A stretch of 64,000 bases of DNA from Ramlibacter tataouinensis (GTDB lineage: Bacteria > Pseudomonadota > Gammaproteobacteria > Burkholderiales > Burkholderiaceae_C). This document shows, piece by piece, positions 17,274-26,287 of the stretch (positions within the stretch are counted from its first letter, which is position 1; each line of letters starts with the position of its first letter). Location: the NCBI RefSeq assembly GCF_027941915.1, contig NZ_CP116009.1:4092001-4156000 (forward strand). Direction: 5' to 3'. The notes beneath the pieces are model-generated. The model had not been told where the DNA came from and ran no database searches. It saw nothing but the letters and a program-made list of their open reading frames with translations. Made by a program: the position numbers and the translations under genes.

Positions 17274-17546
17274 GTGAACAAAACCGAACTGATCGAGCAC
17301 ATCGCGAAACACGCCGACATCTCCAAGGCAGCGGCCACGCGTGCGCTGGAGTCGATGATCGGCGCCGTCAAGACGACGCTCAAGAAGGGCGGCGCCGTGT
17401 CGCTGGTGGGATTCGGCACCTTTGCCGTCGGCAAGCGCGCCGCCCGCAGCGGCCGCAATCCGCGCACCGGCGCGCAGATTAAAATCAAGGCTGCCAAGGT
17501 GCCCAAGTTCCGTCCGGGCAAGGCGCTCAAGGATGCGCTCAACTGA
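17274..17546 (+). CDS. hup: DNA-binding protein HU
   Basis: HU of 90 residues starts at a GTG preceded by AAGAGG. It begins [25 protein letters not shown] and carries the HU/IHF signature around residues 46-65 ([21 protein letters not shown]), including the proline-tipped DNA-intercalating arm region. It is a dimeric nucleoid protein that bends DNA without strong sequence preference. A strong promoter lies about 130 nt upstream. tRNA-Val begins 18 nt after the stop with no terminator between them, so the two may be cotranscribed. Confidence 0.97.
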   Translation: MNKTELIEHIAKHADISKAAATRALESMIGAVKTTLKKGGAVSLVGFGTFAVGKRAARSGRNPRTGAQIKIKAAKVPKFRPGKALKDALN

Positions 17547-17564
17547 CCGGATAGCCTCAAGGTG

Positions 17565-17640
17565 GGGTGCTTAGCTCAGCTGGTAGAGCGGCGCCCTTAC
17601 AAGGCGTAGGTCGGCGGTTCGAACCCGTCAGCACCCACCA
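17565..17640 (+). tRNA. tRNA-Val(TAC)
   Basis: A 76-nt cloverleaf with CCA encoded: acceptor GGGTGCT pairs with AGCACCC, the D-arm is AGCTCAGCTGGTAGAGC, the anticodon loop reads CTTACAA with TAC, and the T-loop is GTTCGAA. It lies 18 nt after hup and is followed by a strong terminator. Confidence 0.97.
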
Positions 17641-17648
17641 ACCCCGAG

Positions 17649-17678
17649 AAGGCGAACGGATGTTCGCCTTTTGTTTTT
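17649..17678 (+). terminator. Rho-independent terminator after tRNA-Val
   Basis: A 9-bp stem AAGGCGAAC/GTTCGCCTT with a 4-nt loop is followed by TTGTTTTT. It would end a hup-tRNA-Val transcript. Confidence 0.9.
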
Positions 17679-17711
17679 CAACGGCACCCGCACATTTGTC
17701 GAGAGTCGCGC

Positions 17712-19619
17712 ATGTTTGAATTCGTCCGCAAGCACACCAGGATCATGCAGGTGCTTCTGTTCCTGCTGATCGTGCCGTCGTTCGTGCTGTTCGGCCTGGA
17801 GGGCTACAACAGCTACCAGGAGCGCGGCGCGGCGGTGGCGAAGGTGGACGGGCGCGAGATCTCGCAGTCCGACTGGGACAACGCCCACCGCGAGCGCGTG
17901 GACCGCCTGCGCCAGCAGATGCCCACGCTCGACGCCAAGCTGATGGACAGCCCGCAGGCGCGCTACGCCACGCTCGAGGAGATGGTGCGCGACCGCGTGC
18001 TGACCGCCGCCGCGCATAAGGGCCGGCTCATCGCCAGCGACCAGCGCCTCGCGCGCGAACTGCATTCCAACGAGGTGATCGCCTCGCTGCGCGGCCCCGA
18101 CGGCAAGCTGGACATGGAGGCCTACAAGCAGCTGCTGGGCCGCCAGGGGATGTCGCCGCAGATGTTCGAGGAATCGGTGCGCCAGGAGATCGGCCAGCGC
18201 CAGGTGCTGGCCGGCGTGGCCGCGACCGGGCTGTCGACCCCGGCGCAGGCCGGCGTGTCGCTCGACGCCTTCTTCCAGCAGCGCGAGATCCAGGTCGGCC
18301 GCTTCGACCCGGCCGACTACCTGTCCAAGGTCAACCCGACCCCGGCCGACCTGGAGGCCTGGTACAAGGAGCACGCCCGGCAGTTCCAGCTGCCCGAGCA
18401 GGCCGGCATCGAATACGTGGTGCTGGACCAGCAGGCCCTGATGAAGGACATGCCGATCAACGAGCAGGACCTGCGCACCTACTACGAGCAGAACGCGCCG
18501 CGGCTGGAGGAGCGCCGCGCCAGCCACATCCTGATCGCCGTGCCCAAGGGCGCGCCGGCCGAGCAGAAGGACAAGGCCCGCGCGCAGGCGCAGCAACTGC
18601 TGGAGCAGGCGCGCAAGAACCCCGACAGCTTCGCCGAGCTGGCCAGGAAGAACTCGCAGGATCCGGGTTCCGCCGCGAACGGCGGCGACCTCGACTTCTT
18701 CGCCCGCGGCGCCATGACCAAGCCGTTCGAGGATGCGGTGTTTGCGTTCAAGAAGGGCCAGGTCAGCGACCTGGTGGAAACCGAATTCGGCTTCCACATC
18801 ATCAAGCTCACCGACATCAAGGGCCGCAGCTTCGAGCAGATGCGGCCCGAGCTGGAAGCCGAGATGCGCAAGCAGCAGGCCCAGCGCCGGTTCGCCGAGA
18901 GTGCCGACAGCTTCTCCAATGCGGTGTACGAGGCGGCCGACGGCTTCAAGTCGGTGGCCGAGCGCTTCAAGCTGGAGGTCAAGACGGCCACCGTGCAGCG
19001 CACGCCCGCGCCCGGCGCTGCCGGCGTGCTGGCCAGCCCCCGGCTGCTGGAGACCGTGTTCGCCCCCGAGAGCATCGAGAAGAAGCGCAACACCGAAGCG
19101 GTGGAGATCGCGCCCGGTACGCTGGCTTCGGCCCGCATCGTCCAGTACAGCCCGGCGCGCACGCGCCCGCTGGCCGAGGTGCAGGACGAGGTGCGCAAGC
19201 GCGTGGTGGCGACCCGCGCCGCGGAGATGGCGAAGAAGGACGGCCAGGAGAAGCTGGCCGCCTGGAAGGCTGATCCGGCGGCGGCCAGGCTGTCGGACAA
19301 GCTCGTGGTGTCGCGCGAGGATCCGGCGCGCCAGCCGCAGCAGGTGGTCGAGTCCGCGCTGCAGGCCGATGCCGGCGCGCTGCCTTCCTTCGTCGGTGCC
19401 GACCTGGGCGAGCAGGGCTTCGCCGTCGTCAAGGTCAGCCGCATCGTGCCGCGCGGCGAGGTGCCCGCGGCCGCCGCCCAGCAGCGGCAGGCGCTCTACA
19501 GCCGGATGTGGACCAGCGCCGAGGCGCTGGCCTACTACCAGTTGCTCAAGGACCGCTTCAAGGCACAGATCCTGGTGCCGCAGCCGGCCGTCGAAAGCAC
19601 CGAGTCGGCGACGCGCTGA
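17712..19619 (+). CDS. ppiD: Peptidyl-prolyl cis-trans isomerase PpiD-like
   Basis: The 635-residue protein has a short cytoplasmic tail, one N-terminal span (about residues 13-33, IMQVLLFLLIVPSFVLFGL) and a SurA-like chaperone region. A parvulin domain covers about residues 268-375 (RRASHILIAVPKG, then GGDLDFFARGAMTKPFEDAVF and ETEFGFHIIKL). A C-terminal chaperone-like region follows. PpiD is anchored at the periplasmic side of the inner membrane next to the Sec translocon and helps outgoing proteins fold. It lies alone between two tRNA genes. Confidence 0.94.
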   Translation: MFEFVRKHTRIMQVLLFLLIVPSFVLFGLEGYNSYQERGAAVAKVDGREISQSDWDNAHRERVDRLRQQMPTLDAKLMDSPQARYATLEEMVRDRVLTAAAHKGRLIASDQRLARELHSNEVIASLRGPDGKLDMEAYKQLLGRQGMSPQMFEESVRQEIGQRQVLAGVAATGLSTPAQAGVSLDAFFQQREIQVGRFDPADYLSKVNPTPADLEAWYKEHARQFQLPEQAGIEYVVLDQQALMKDMPINEQDLRTYYEQNAPRLEERRASHILIAVPKGAPAEQKDKARAQAQQLLEQARKNPDSFAELARKNSQDPGSAANGGDLDFFARGAMTKPFEDAVFAFKKGQVSDLVETEFGFHIIKLTDIKGRSFEQMRPELEAEMRKQQAQRRFAESADSFSNAVYEAADGFKSVAERFKLEVKTATVQRTPAPGAAGVLASPRLLETVFAPESIEKKRNTEAVEIAPGTLASARIVQYSPARTRPLAEVQDEVRKRVVATRAAEMAKKDGQEKLAAWKADPAAARLSDKLVVSREDPARQPQQVVESALQADAGALPSFVGADLGEQGFAVVKVSRIVPRGEVPAAAAQQRQALYSRMWTSAEALAYYQLLKDRFKAQILVPQPAVESTESATR

Positions 19620-19641
19620 GGAGGCCGCGCCACTGCGCGGC

Positions 19642-19647
19642 TATAAT
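19642..19647 (+). promoter_or_regulatory. -10 box for tRNA-His
   Basis: A consensus TATAAT lies 17 nt before the mature tRNA-His 5' end. No good -35 is visible at the expected position, which would fall at the ppiD stop. Confidence 0.6.
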
Positions 19648-19664
19648 CTCGCTCTCTCTCTACG

Positions 19665-19740
19665 GTGGCTGTAGCTCAGTTGGTAGAGTCCCAGATTGTG
19701 ATTCTGGTCGTCGTGGGTTCGAGTCCCATCAGCCACCCCA
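19665..19740 (+). tRNA. tRNA-His(GTG)
   Basis: A 76-nt cloverleaf with CCA: acceptor GTGGCTG/CAGCCAC, anticodon GTG in loop TTGTGAT, T-loop GTTCGAG. Discriminator C73 faces a G at 19664, which supplies the G-1 required by histidyl-tRNA synthetase. A block of unrelated envelope genes begins downstream. Confidence 0.97.
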
Positions 19741-19743
19741 TTC

Positions 19744-19776
19744 AAGCCCAAGGTACTGATCGCCTTGGGCTTTTTT
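19744..19776 (+). terminator. Rho-independent terminator after tRNA-His
   Basis: A 10-bp perfect stem AAGCCCAAGG/CCTTGGGCTT with a 9-nt loop is followed by a T-run (TTTTTTG). From here to 19990 I see nothing coding. Confidence 0.92.
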
Positions 19777-19990
19777 GTTTCCCCTTCGGGATCGACTGCT
19801 GCCTTGCTGCGCGAGAGGTCGTGCGGCAGGGGCCTAAACGTCGCTGACCCGAGGTCGGGCGGCTGGTGGGGGCGGCCGGCGGCGTCGATCCGCGCGACTG
19901 CGCGAGCGTCCGAGGCACCTGAACGCCCCGAGACCCTCCAAACTACGGAATTCCGGCAGTGGGCGATCGCAGCCGCCCGAAGGAGCACGG

Positions 19991-22411
19991 ATGAGGCCTT
20001 GGCACAGCCGTTTAGGGATCGCAGGCCGCGTCGGGCCCGGCCGGGGAGCGCCGTTGAGAAGGCGCGCGAGCTGCCCTTCTGGAATGGCGCGCTGGACCGG
20101 CTGTGGGCCGAGCTGGATACGAGCGACCGCGGGCCGACTGAAGCGGCCGCCGGCGCCCGGCTCGCGGCCTATGGGGAGAACGTGCTGCGCACGGAGCCAC
20201 GGCGCGCCCTGGCCCTGGAGTACCTGGCCCACCGGATCGCAGCTCGTGCCCGGCGACATCGTGCGGCTGAGCGCTGGCGACCTGGTCCCGGCCGACGGCC
20301 GTCTCGTCGAAGCCCGGGATTTCTTCGTGCGGCAGTCGGCCCTCACGGGCGAATCCTTTCCGGTGGAAAAGCACGCCGCCGACCTGGAAGCCGCGGCGCT
20401 CGAAGCGGCCGACGTCACCAACGCCGCGTTCATGGGTTCGTCGGTGGTGAGCGGAAGTGCCACCCTGCTGGTCTGCCGCACCGGGCCGGACACCCTGCTC
20501 GGCAGCATCGCCGACAGCCTGCGCGAGCCCGCCGGGCCCACCGCCTTCGAGCGCGGCACGCGCCAGTTCGGGCTGCTCATCCTGCGGATGACCTTCGCCC
20601 TGGTGCTGTTCATCGTCTTCGTGCACCTGCTGGCCGAGCGGCCGCTGCACCAGACGTTCCTGTTCGCCGTCGCGCTGGCCGTCGGCCTCACGCCGGAGCT
20701 GCTGCCGATGATCGTCTCGGTGACGCTGGCCCGCGGGGCGCTGCGCATGGCGGCCAGGAAGGTGGTCAAGCGCCTCGCGTCGATCGAGAACATGGGCAGC
20801 ATGGACGTGCTGTGCACCGACAAGACGGGGACGCTGACGGAGGCGGCGATCCGCCTGGAGCGGCATGTCGACGCGCAGGGCCGCGAGAGCCGGCGCGTGC
20901 TGGAGCTGGCCTACCTCAACAGCGCGTTCGAGTCGGGCCTGCGCAGCCCGCTGGACGATGCGATCCTGGCGCAGCGCGGGGTCGACCTGACCAATTGGAC
21001 CAAGGTCGATGAAGTCCCTTTCGGGTTCGAGCGCCGGCGGGTGTCGGTGCTGGCCGAGCGCGCCGGCCAGCGGCTGCTGGTGGTCAAGGGCGCACCCGAA
21101 GACATGCTGCGGCTGTGCGCCGCCGCGGAGGAGGCTGCCCCGGATGGATCGCCCGCGGTCCGGCCGATGGATGAGGCTGCGCGGCAGCAAGCGGCGGCCT
21201 CGTTCGAAGCCTTGAGCCGGCAGGGCTTTCGCGTGCTGGCGATCGCCTGGCGCGCGGTGCCTGCCGACCACGCGCACGCGGTAGTCGGCGACGAGGCGAG
21301 CCTGGTGCTTTGCGGCTTCGCGGTCTTCCTCGATCCGCCCAAGGCGGATGCGGCCGCCGCGATCGGCAAGCTCCGGCACAGCCACGTGCACGTGAAGGTG
21401 CTGACCGGCGACAACGAGTGGGTGACGCGCCACGTCTGCGAGCAGGTCGGCCTGCCGGTGAAGGAACTGCTCACCGGCGCGCAGATCGAGCAGCTCGACG
21501 ATGCCGCCCTGGCGGTGCGGGCGCAGCGTGCCGACGCCTTCTGCCGGGTGTCCCCGGCGCAGAAGAGCCGCATCCTGGGCGCGCTGCGCCGCCGCGGCCA
21601 CGTGGTCGGCTTCCTCGGCGACGGGGTCAACGACGCGCCTTCGCTGCACGAGGCCGACGTGGGCATCTCCGTGGATTCCGCCGTGGACGTGGCCAAGGAC
21701 GCGGCCGACATGATCCTGGTCGAGCACGACGTGGGCGTGCTGCACGACGGGGTGGTCGAGGGGCGCCGCACCTTCGCCAACGTGATGAAGTACGTGATGA
21801 TGGCCACCAGCTCGAACTTCGGCAACATGTTCAGCATGGCGGGCGCCTCCCTGATCCTCCCGTTCCTGCCGATGCTGCCGGTGCAGATCCTGCTGAACAA
21901 CCTGCTGTACGACGCGTCGGAAATCCCGATCCCGCTCGACGCCGTCGATCCCGAGGAAGTGCGGCGTCCGCACGACTGGGACCCGGACTTCATCCGCCGC
22001 TTCATGCTGACGCTCGGGCCGGTCAGCTCGGTGTTCGACTTCGCCATGTTCTGGGTGCTGCTGTCGGTGTTCCATGCCGATGCGGTGCTGTTCCGCACCG
22101 GCTGGTTCATCGAGTCCGTGGCGACGCAGGTGCTCGTGATCTTCGTGATCCGCACGCGGGCTGCGCCCTGGCGCAGCCCGCCCGCAGCCGGGCTGGTGGC
22201 GACGGCGCTGGCCGTCGTCGGCCTGGCCGTGCTGCTGCCGTTCACCCCGGTGGCCGCGCCGCTGGGCTTCACGGCACCGCCGGCGCAACTGCTGCTGGCG
22301 GTGGCGGCGCTGGCCCTGGCCTACCTGGCCTGTGCCGAAGCCGCCAAGCGCTGGTTCTACCGTTCGCGCCACGCCGTGCCGCGGCATCGCCGCAGCCCTG
22401 GGCGCGCGTGA
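19991..22411 (+). pseudogene. Broken MgtA-like P-type ATPase (frameshifted, lacks first two membrane helices)
   Basis: From about 20240 to the stop, frame 2 encodes an apparently intact P3B (Mg2+ import type) ATPase: QLVPGDIVRLSAGDL, LTGESFPVEK, M4 motif LTPELLPMIVSVTLARGA, phosphorylation site CTDKTGTLT, hinge GDGVNDAPSLHEADVGIS and six C-terminal spans. The N-terminal ATPase domain (KARELPFWNGALDRL through AAGARLAAYGENVL) lies in frame 1 at about 20059-20238. Between the two, roughly 110 residues that should hold M1, M2 and the start of the actuator domain are missing. ATG 19991 has a good AAGGAG 6 nt upstream and opens frame 2, but its first 82 codons encode unrelated sequence. The most economical reading is a deletion-plus-frameshift pseudogene; a truncated product remains possible. 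mprF starts 9 nt later. Confidence 0.8.
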
Positions 22412-22420
22412 GGTCCGCCG

Positions 22421-25039
22421 ATGTCCGATGCGCTGGTCGCGCCCCGCGTGCTCCTGGGCAAGGCGGCCCCTCTCGTGGGCGTGGCCGTCTTCGGCCTCGC
22501 GCTGTGGGTGTTGCAGGACTGGCTGCGCCAGCAGCACTACCAGGAGCTGCTGCGGGCGTTGGCGGGCCTGCGCGACACCGCGCTGTGGCAGGCGGTCGCG
22601 CTCACCGTCGCTGCCTACCTGGTGCTGACCGGCTACGACCTGCTGGCCATGCGGTTCATCGGCCGCCGCGTGCCGAGCGGGTCGGTCGCGACAACCGCCT
22701 TCGTGGCCAATGCATTGGGCAACAGCTTCGGCGACACGCTGTTCACCGGGGCCGCGGTGCGCTTCTGGACCTACACCGCAGCAGGCCTGTCGGCTCCCGA
22801 GATCGGCCGGGTGGTGCTGTTCTGCAGCCTGGGTTTCTGGCTCGGCTTCCTGCTGGTCGGTGGGGTCGCCTTCATCGCGGACCCGGTCGCACTGCCCCCG
22901 GCGCTGCAGGGGGCGGGCCAGACGAGCCGGCCGCTGGGGGTGGCCTTCCTGGCCCTGCTGGCCTGCTACGTCGGGCTGGCCCTGCTGCAGGCGGCCCGCG
23001 GCCGACCGCTCGCATGGCGCGGGCTGCGCGTCGGACTCCCTTCGCCCGCGCTCACGCTGGGACAGGTGGCCGTCGCCGCGCTGGACCTTTGTCTCATGGC
23101 CGCGGTGTTCTACGTGCTGCTGCCGCCGTCCGCTGGCATCGGCCTGGCGCGCTGCATCGCGGTCTTCCTGGTCGCCCTGGTGGCGGGCAACGTGAGCCTC
23201 GTGCCGGGCGGACTCGGCGTGTTCGAGTCGGCCGTCGTCCTGCTCCTGGGCGAGCGCGTGCCCGCGAGCGAGCTCGCCGCGGCGCTGCTGGTCTTTCGCG
23301 GGCTGTACTACATCGCGCCGCTGCTGGCCGCGGCTTCCCTGCTGGCGCTGCGCGCGGGCGCGCCGCTGGTGCCCCGGATTGGCGAGCGGTCGGTGGCCGC
23401 CGCCCGGCCGGTGCTGGCGATGACGCCGGCGGTCATGGCCGCTGCGGTGTTCGCTGCCGGCGCGCTGCTGCTGTTCTCCGGCGCCACGCCCGCCGTCAGC
23501 GGCCGGATCGAAGTCCTGGGCGGCGTGCTGGCACTGCCGCTGATCGAGGCCTCGCACCTCCTGGCCAGCCTGGCTGGGGCGGCGCTGCTGCTGCTGGCGC
23601 GTGGGCTGCAGCGCCGCCTCGATGCCGCCTGGCTGCTCGCCCTGCTGGTGCTCGCCGCCGCCGCGGTGCTGTCCCTGGCCAAGGGCTGGGACTACGAGGA
23701 GGCGATCATCCTCGGGCTGGTGGCCGCGGCCCTGCTGGCGTCGCGCGGGCAGTTCCATCGGCGGTCGTCGTTGCTGGCGGAGCCGTTCACCGCACCCTGG
23801 ACCGCGGCCGTGGCCATCGTGCTCGGGGCCTCGGCCTTCCTGGTCCAGTTCGCCAACCGCCATGCCCTGCACGCGGGGCTGCCGTGGTGGGCGTTCGCCT
23901 TGCAGGCGGAGGCACCGCGTTCGCTGCGCGCCATGGTCGGCGCCACGTCGCTGGTGGCCCTGTTCGGGCTGTACCGGCTGCTGCGGCCGGGGCGGCCCGC
24001 GACTCCGTCGCCCTCCGCTGAGGACATCGAGCGGGCACGGCCGCTCGTCGAGCGCTCGCCGCGAACCTATGCCAACCTGGTGCTGCGGGGCGACAAGGCG
24101 GTGCTGTTCAGCGCCGCGCAGGATGCCTTCCTCATGTACGGACGCCGGGGCCGCAGCTGGGTGGCCATGGGCGACCCGGTGGGAAGCCCCGCTGGGGCGC
24201 GCGAGCTGCGCTGGCGCTTCCGGGACCTCTGCGACCGCTACGACGGCTGGTGCGTGTTCTTCGAGGTCGGCGCCCAGCAGCGCGGCGAGTACGCGGAGCT
24301 GGGCCTGGGCCTGACGCCGCTGGGCGAGCAGGCGCGGGTGGAGCTGGCCCGTTTCGACCTGGCGCTGCCTCGGCACGCCGGCCTGCGCCAGGCCCGCGCC
24401 CGGCTGCTGCGGCGCGGCTACCGCTTCGAGCTGGTGCCGCGCGAATCAGTGGCCCTCGTCGCGCCGGCCCTCGCCCGGGTGTCGGACGCATGGCTGGCGG
24501 CCAAGGCCACGCACGAGAAGGGCTTCTCCAATGCGTCGTTCGACGTCGGCTACCTGGCGCAGTTTCCCGTGGCGGTGGTGCGCGGGGAGCACGGGATCGT
24601 GGCCTTCGCGAACGTGTGGCGCGGAGCCGGCCGGCACGAGTTGTCGGTCGACCTGATGCGGCACCTGCCCACCGCGCCGAACGGCACGATGGACTTCCTG
24701 TTCACCGAGCTGATGCTCTGGGGGCGCGCGCAGGGTTACCGCTGGTTCGACTTCGGCATGGCGCCGCTCGCCGGTGCCCATGCGCAGCGCGAGGCGCCCG
24801 TGTGGGGGCGCCTCGCCACCCTGCTGTACCAGCAGGGCGAGCCCTTCTACAACTTCGAGGGCCTGCGCCGCTACAAGGCCAAGTTCGATCCGGTATGGAG
24901 CCCGCTCTACCTGGCTTCGCCCGGCGGCGTCGCGCTGCCGGCGATCCTGGTCGATGTCACTGCACTGATGGCCGGCAGCCTGGCCGGCATCGTGTCCAGG
25001 CGCGGCCCGCGTGCCGCCCCGGCAGCATGCCGCGCCTGA
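22421..25039 (+). CDS. mprF: Bifunctional phosphatidylglycerol aminoacyltransferase/flippase MprF
   Basis: The 872-residue protein is full length for MprF. Residues 1 to about 510 form a polytopic domain with a flippase-type half; GNVSLVPGGLGVFESAVVLLLGERVP is the conserved hallmark. Residues about 530-850 form the cytosolic tandem GNAT domain (DUF2156) with DAFLMYGRRGRSWVAMGDPVG, KGFSNASFDVGYLAQFP and FDFGMAPLAG. MprF moves lysine or alanine from aminoacyl-tRNA to phosphatidylglycerol and flips the product outward, lowering surface negative charge and cationic peptide binding. The amino acid used cannot be read. GAGG sits 7 nt before the ATG, and the gene overlaps the phosphoesterase by 13 bases. 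Confidence 0.93.
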   Translation: MSDALVAPRVLLGKAAPLVGVAVFGLALWVLQDWLRQQHYQELLRALAGLRDTALWQAVALTVAAYLVLTGYDLLAMRFIGRRVPSGSVATTAFVANALGNSFGDTLFTGAAVRFWTYTAAGLSAPEIGRVVLFCSLGFWLGFLLVGGVAFIADPVALPPALQGAGQTSRPLGVAFLALLACYVGLALLQAARGRPLAWRGLRVGLPSPALTLGQVAVAALDLCLMAAVFYVLLPPSAGIGLARCIAVFLVALVAGNVSLVPGGLGVFESAVVLLLGERVPASELAAALLVFRGLYYIAPLLAAASLLALRAGAPLVPRIGERSVAAARPVLAMTPAVMAAAVFAAGALLLFSGATPAVSGRIEVLGGVLALPLIEASHLLASLAGAALLLLARGLQRRLDAAWLLALLVLAAAAVLSLAKGWDYEEAIILGLVAAALLASRGQFHRRSSLLAEPFTAPWTAAVAIVLGASAFLVQFANRHALHAGLPWWAFALQAEAPRSLRAMVGATSLVALFGLYRLLRPGRPATPSPSAEDIERARPLVERSPRTYANLVLRGDKAVLFSAAQDAFLMYGRRGRSWVAMGDPVGSPAGARELRWRFRDLCDRYDGWCVFFEVGAQQRGEYAELGLGLTPLGEQARVELARFDLALPRHAGLRQARARLLRRGYRFELVPRESVALVAPALARVSDAWLAAKATHEKGFSNASFDVGYLAQFPVAVVRGEHGIVAFANVWRGAGRHELSVDLMRHLPTAPNGTMDFLFTELMLWGRAQGYRWFDFGMAPLAGAHAQREAPVWGRLATLLYQQGEPFYNFEGLRRYKAKFDPVWSPLYLASPGGVALPAILVDVTALMAGSLAGIVSRRGPRAAPAACRA

Positions 25040-26208
25040 CGCGTTTCGTGCTGGTGCTGACGGCCATCGTGGGCGGCCTTTACGCCTACGTCAGCGGGCG
25101 GCTGGCCGACTCCCCGGGCCTGCGGCTCGTGCTGTTCGTGCCGTTCCTGATGGTCTGGCTGGTGCCGGTCGTGTACTGGGGCGGCGAGCGCGACACCGTG
25201 CACCCGGCCGACGACTGGCTGCACGCCGCGAGCTACCTGTGCATGGGCTGGCTGAACTTCCTGGTGCTGCTGACGCTGCTTCGTGACGCGCTGCTGGTCG
25301 CCGCGCGCGTTCTCGATGCGCCTGCCATGCTGTCGTTCTGGCGGGACGAGGGGCGGTGGGTGGTGCTGGCGGGCTCCGTCCTGGCGCTGGTCGCCGGCGT
25401 GCTCTTCGCGTTCCGGGGCCCGCACCTGCGGCAGGTCCGGATCGCCATCGAAGGCCTGCAGCCGGCGCTGGAGGGCTTGCGCATCGTGCAGATCAGCGAC
25501 CTGCACGTCGGCCCGACCATCGGCGAGCGCTACGTGCGCCGGGTGGTCGAGATGGCCAACGCGGCCGCCGCCGACCTCGTGGTCCTGACGGGCGACATCG
25601 TCGATGGCCCGCCCGCCCGGCTGGCGCGCCACGTCGCGCCGCTGGGCAGGCTCGCCGCCCGCGAACAGGTGCTGTTCGTGCTCGGCAACCACGACTGCTA
25701 TTCCGGTGCGCGCCGCTGGATCGCGCACTTCCAGGGCCTCGGCATGCGGGTGTTGCTCAACGAATACGTCACCCTCGAGCGCGGCGGCGCCCGCATCGTG
25801 TTCGGCGGTGTCGTGGATCCGGCGCTGCAGGCGTTCGAGCCGGGCCAGGTGCCGCGTCCGGACCTGGCCGCGGCTCCCCAGGCTGGCCCCGCGCTGCGCA
25901 TCCTGCTGGCGCACAACCCGGCCATCGCCGTGCGGGCGCAGGCGGCCGGCTTCGACCTGCAGCTGTCGGGCCACACCCACGCCGGTCAGTTCTTCCCCTG
26001 GACGCTGGCGGTGCGGCTGGTGCACGGCCCGCACGTGGCCGGGCTGTCGCGGCAAGGGCCGATGTGGGTCTACGTCAGTGCCGGCACGGGCACCTGGGGC
26101 CCGCCCGTGCGTTTCGGCTCGGAGCCCGAGCTGACGGTGCTGACGCTGGTCGCGTCCCGGCAGGCCGAGGCGCCGGCTGTGCTTGCCGCACGCCGCCGGA
26201 CTGCCTAG
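25027..26208 (+). CDS. Membrane-anchored metallophosphoesterase (YkuE/YaeI-like)
   Basis: This 393-residue protein has four N-terminal spans (residues 5-130). A calcineurin-type phosphoesterase domain follows with all expected metal motifs: QISDLHVG (D-x-H), VVLTGDIVDG (GD), VLGNHDCYSG (GNHD), LLAHNP and LSGHTHAGQFFP (GHxH). The family includes YaeI/YkuE enzymes implicated in envelope lipid dephosphorylation. Its start overlaps mprF by 13 bases, so it is probably translationally coupled to it and may act on an envelope phospholipid intermediate; this is inference. Confidence 0.88.
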   Translation: MPRLTRFVLVLTAIVGGLYAYVSGRLADSPGLRLVLFVPFLMVWLVPVVYWGGERDTVHPADDWLHAASYLCMGWLNFLVLLTLLRDALLVAARVLDAPAMLSFWRDEGRWVVLAGSVLALVAGVLFAFRGPHLRQVRIAIEGLQPALEGLRIVQISDLHVGPTIGERYVRRVVEMANAAAADLVVLTGDIVDGPPARLARHVAPLGRLAAREQVLFVLGNHDCYSGARRWIAHFQGLGMRVLLNEYVTLERGGARIVFGGVVDPALQAFEPGQVPRPDLAAAPQAGPALRILLAHNPAIAVRAQAAGFDLQLSGHTHAGQFFPWTLAVRLVHGPHVAGLSRQGPMWVYVSAGTGTWGPPVRFGSEPELTVLTLVASRQAEAPAVLAARRRTA

Positions 26209-26287
26209 ATTCGCCGAACCCTCGAGAAGGAGCGTCGGCCACGCCTGCCGTCACGCAATGGCGTGCCGGCAGCAAGCCCTCTTCCCC

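Noticed and set aside
20012..24376. 1454-codon minus-strand open frame
   Set aside because: Antisense shadow of the MgtA-like ATPase and mprF, Gln/Arg/His-rich, with no domain signature.
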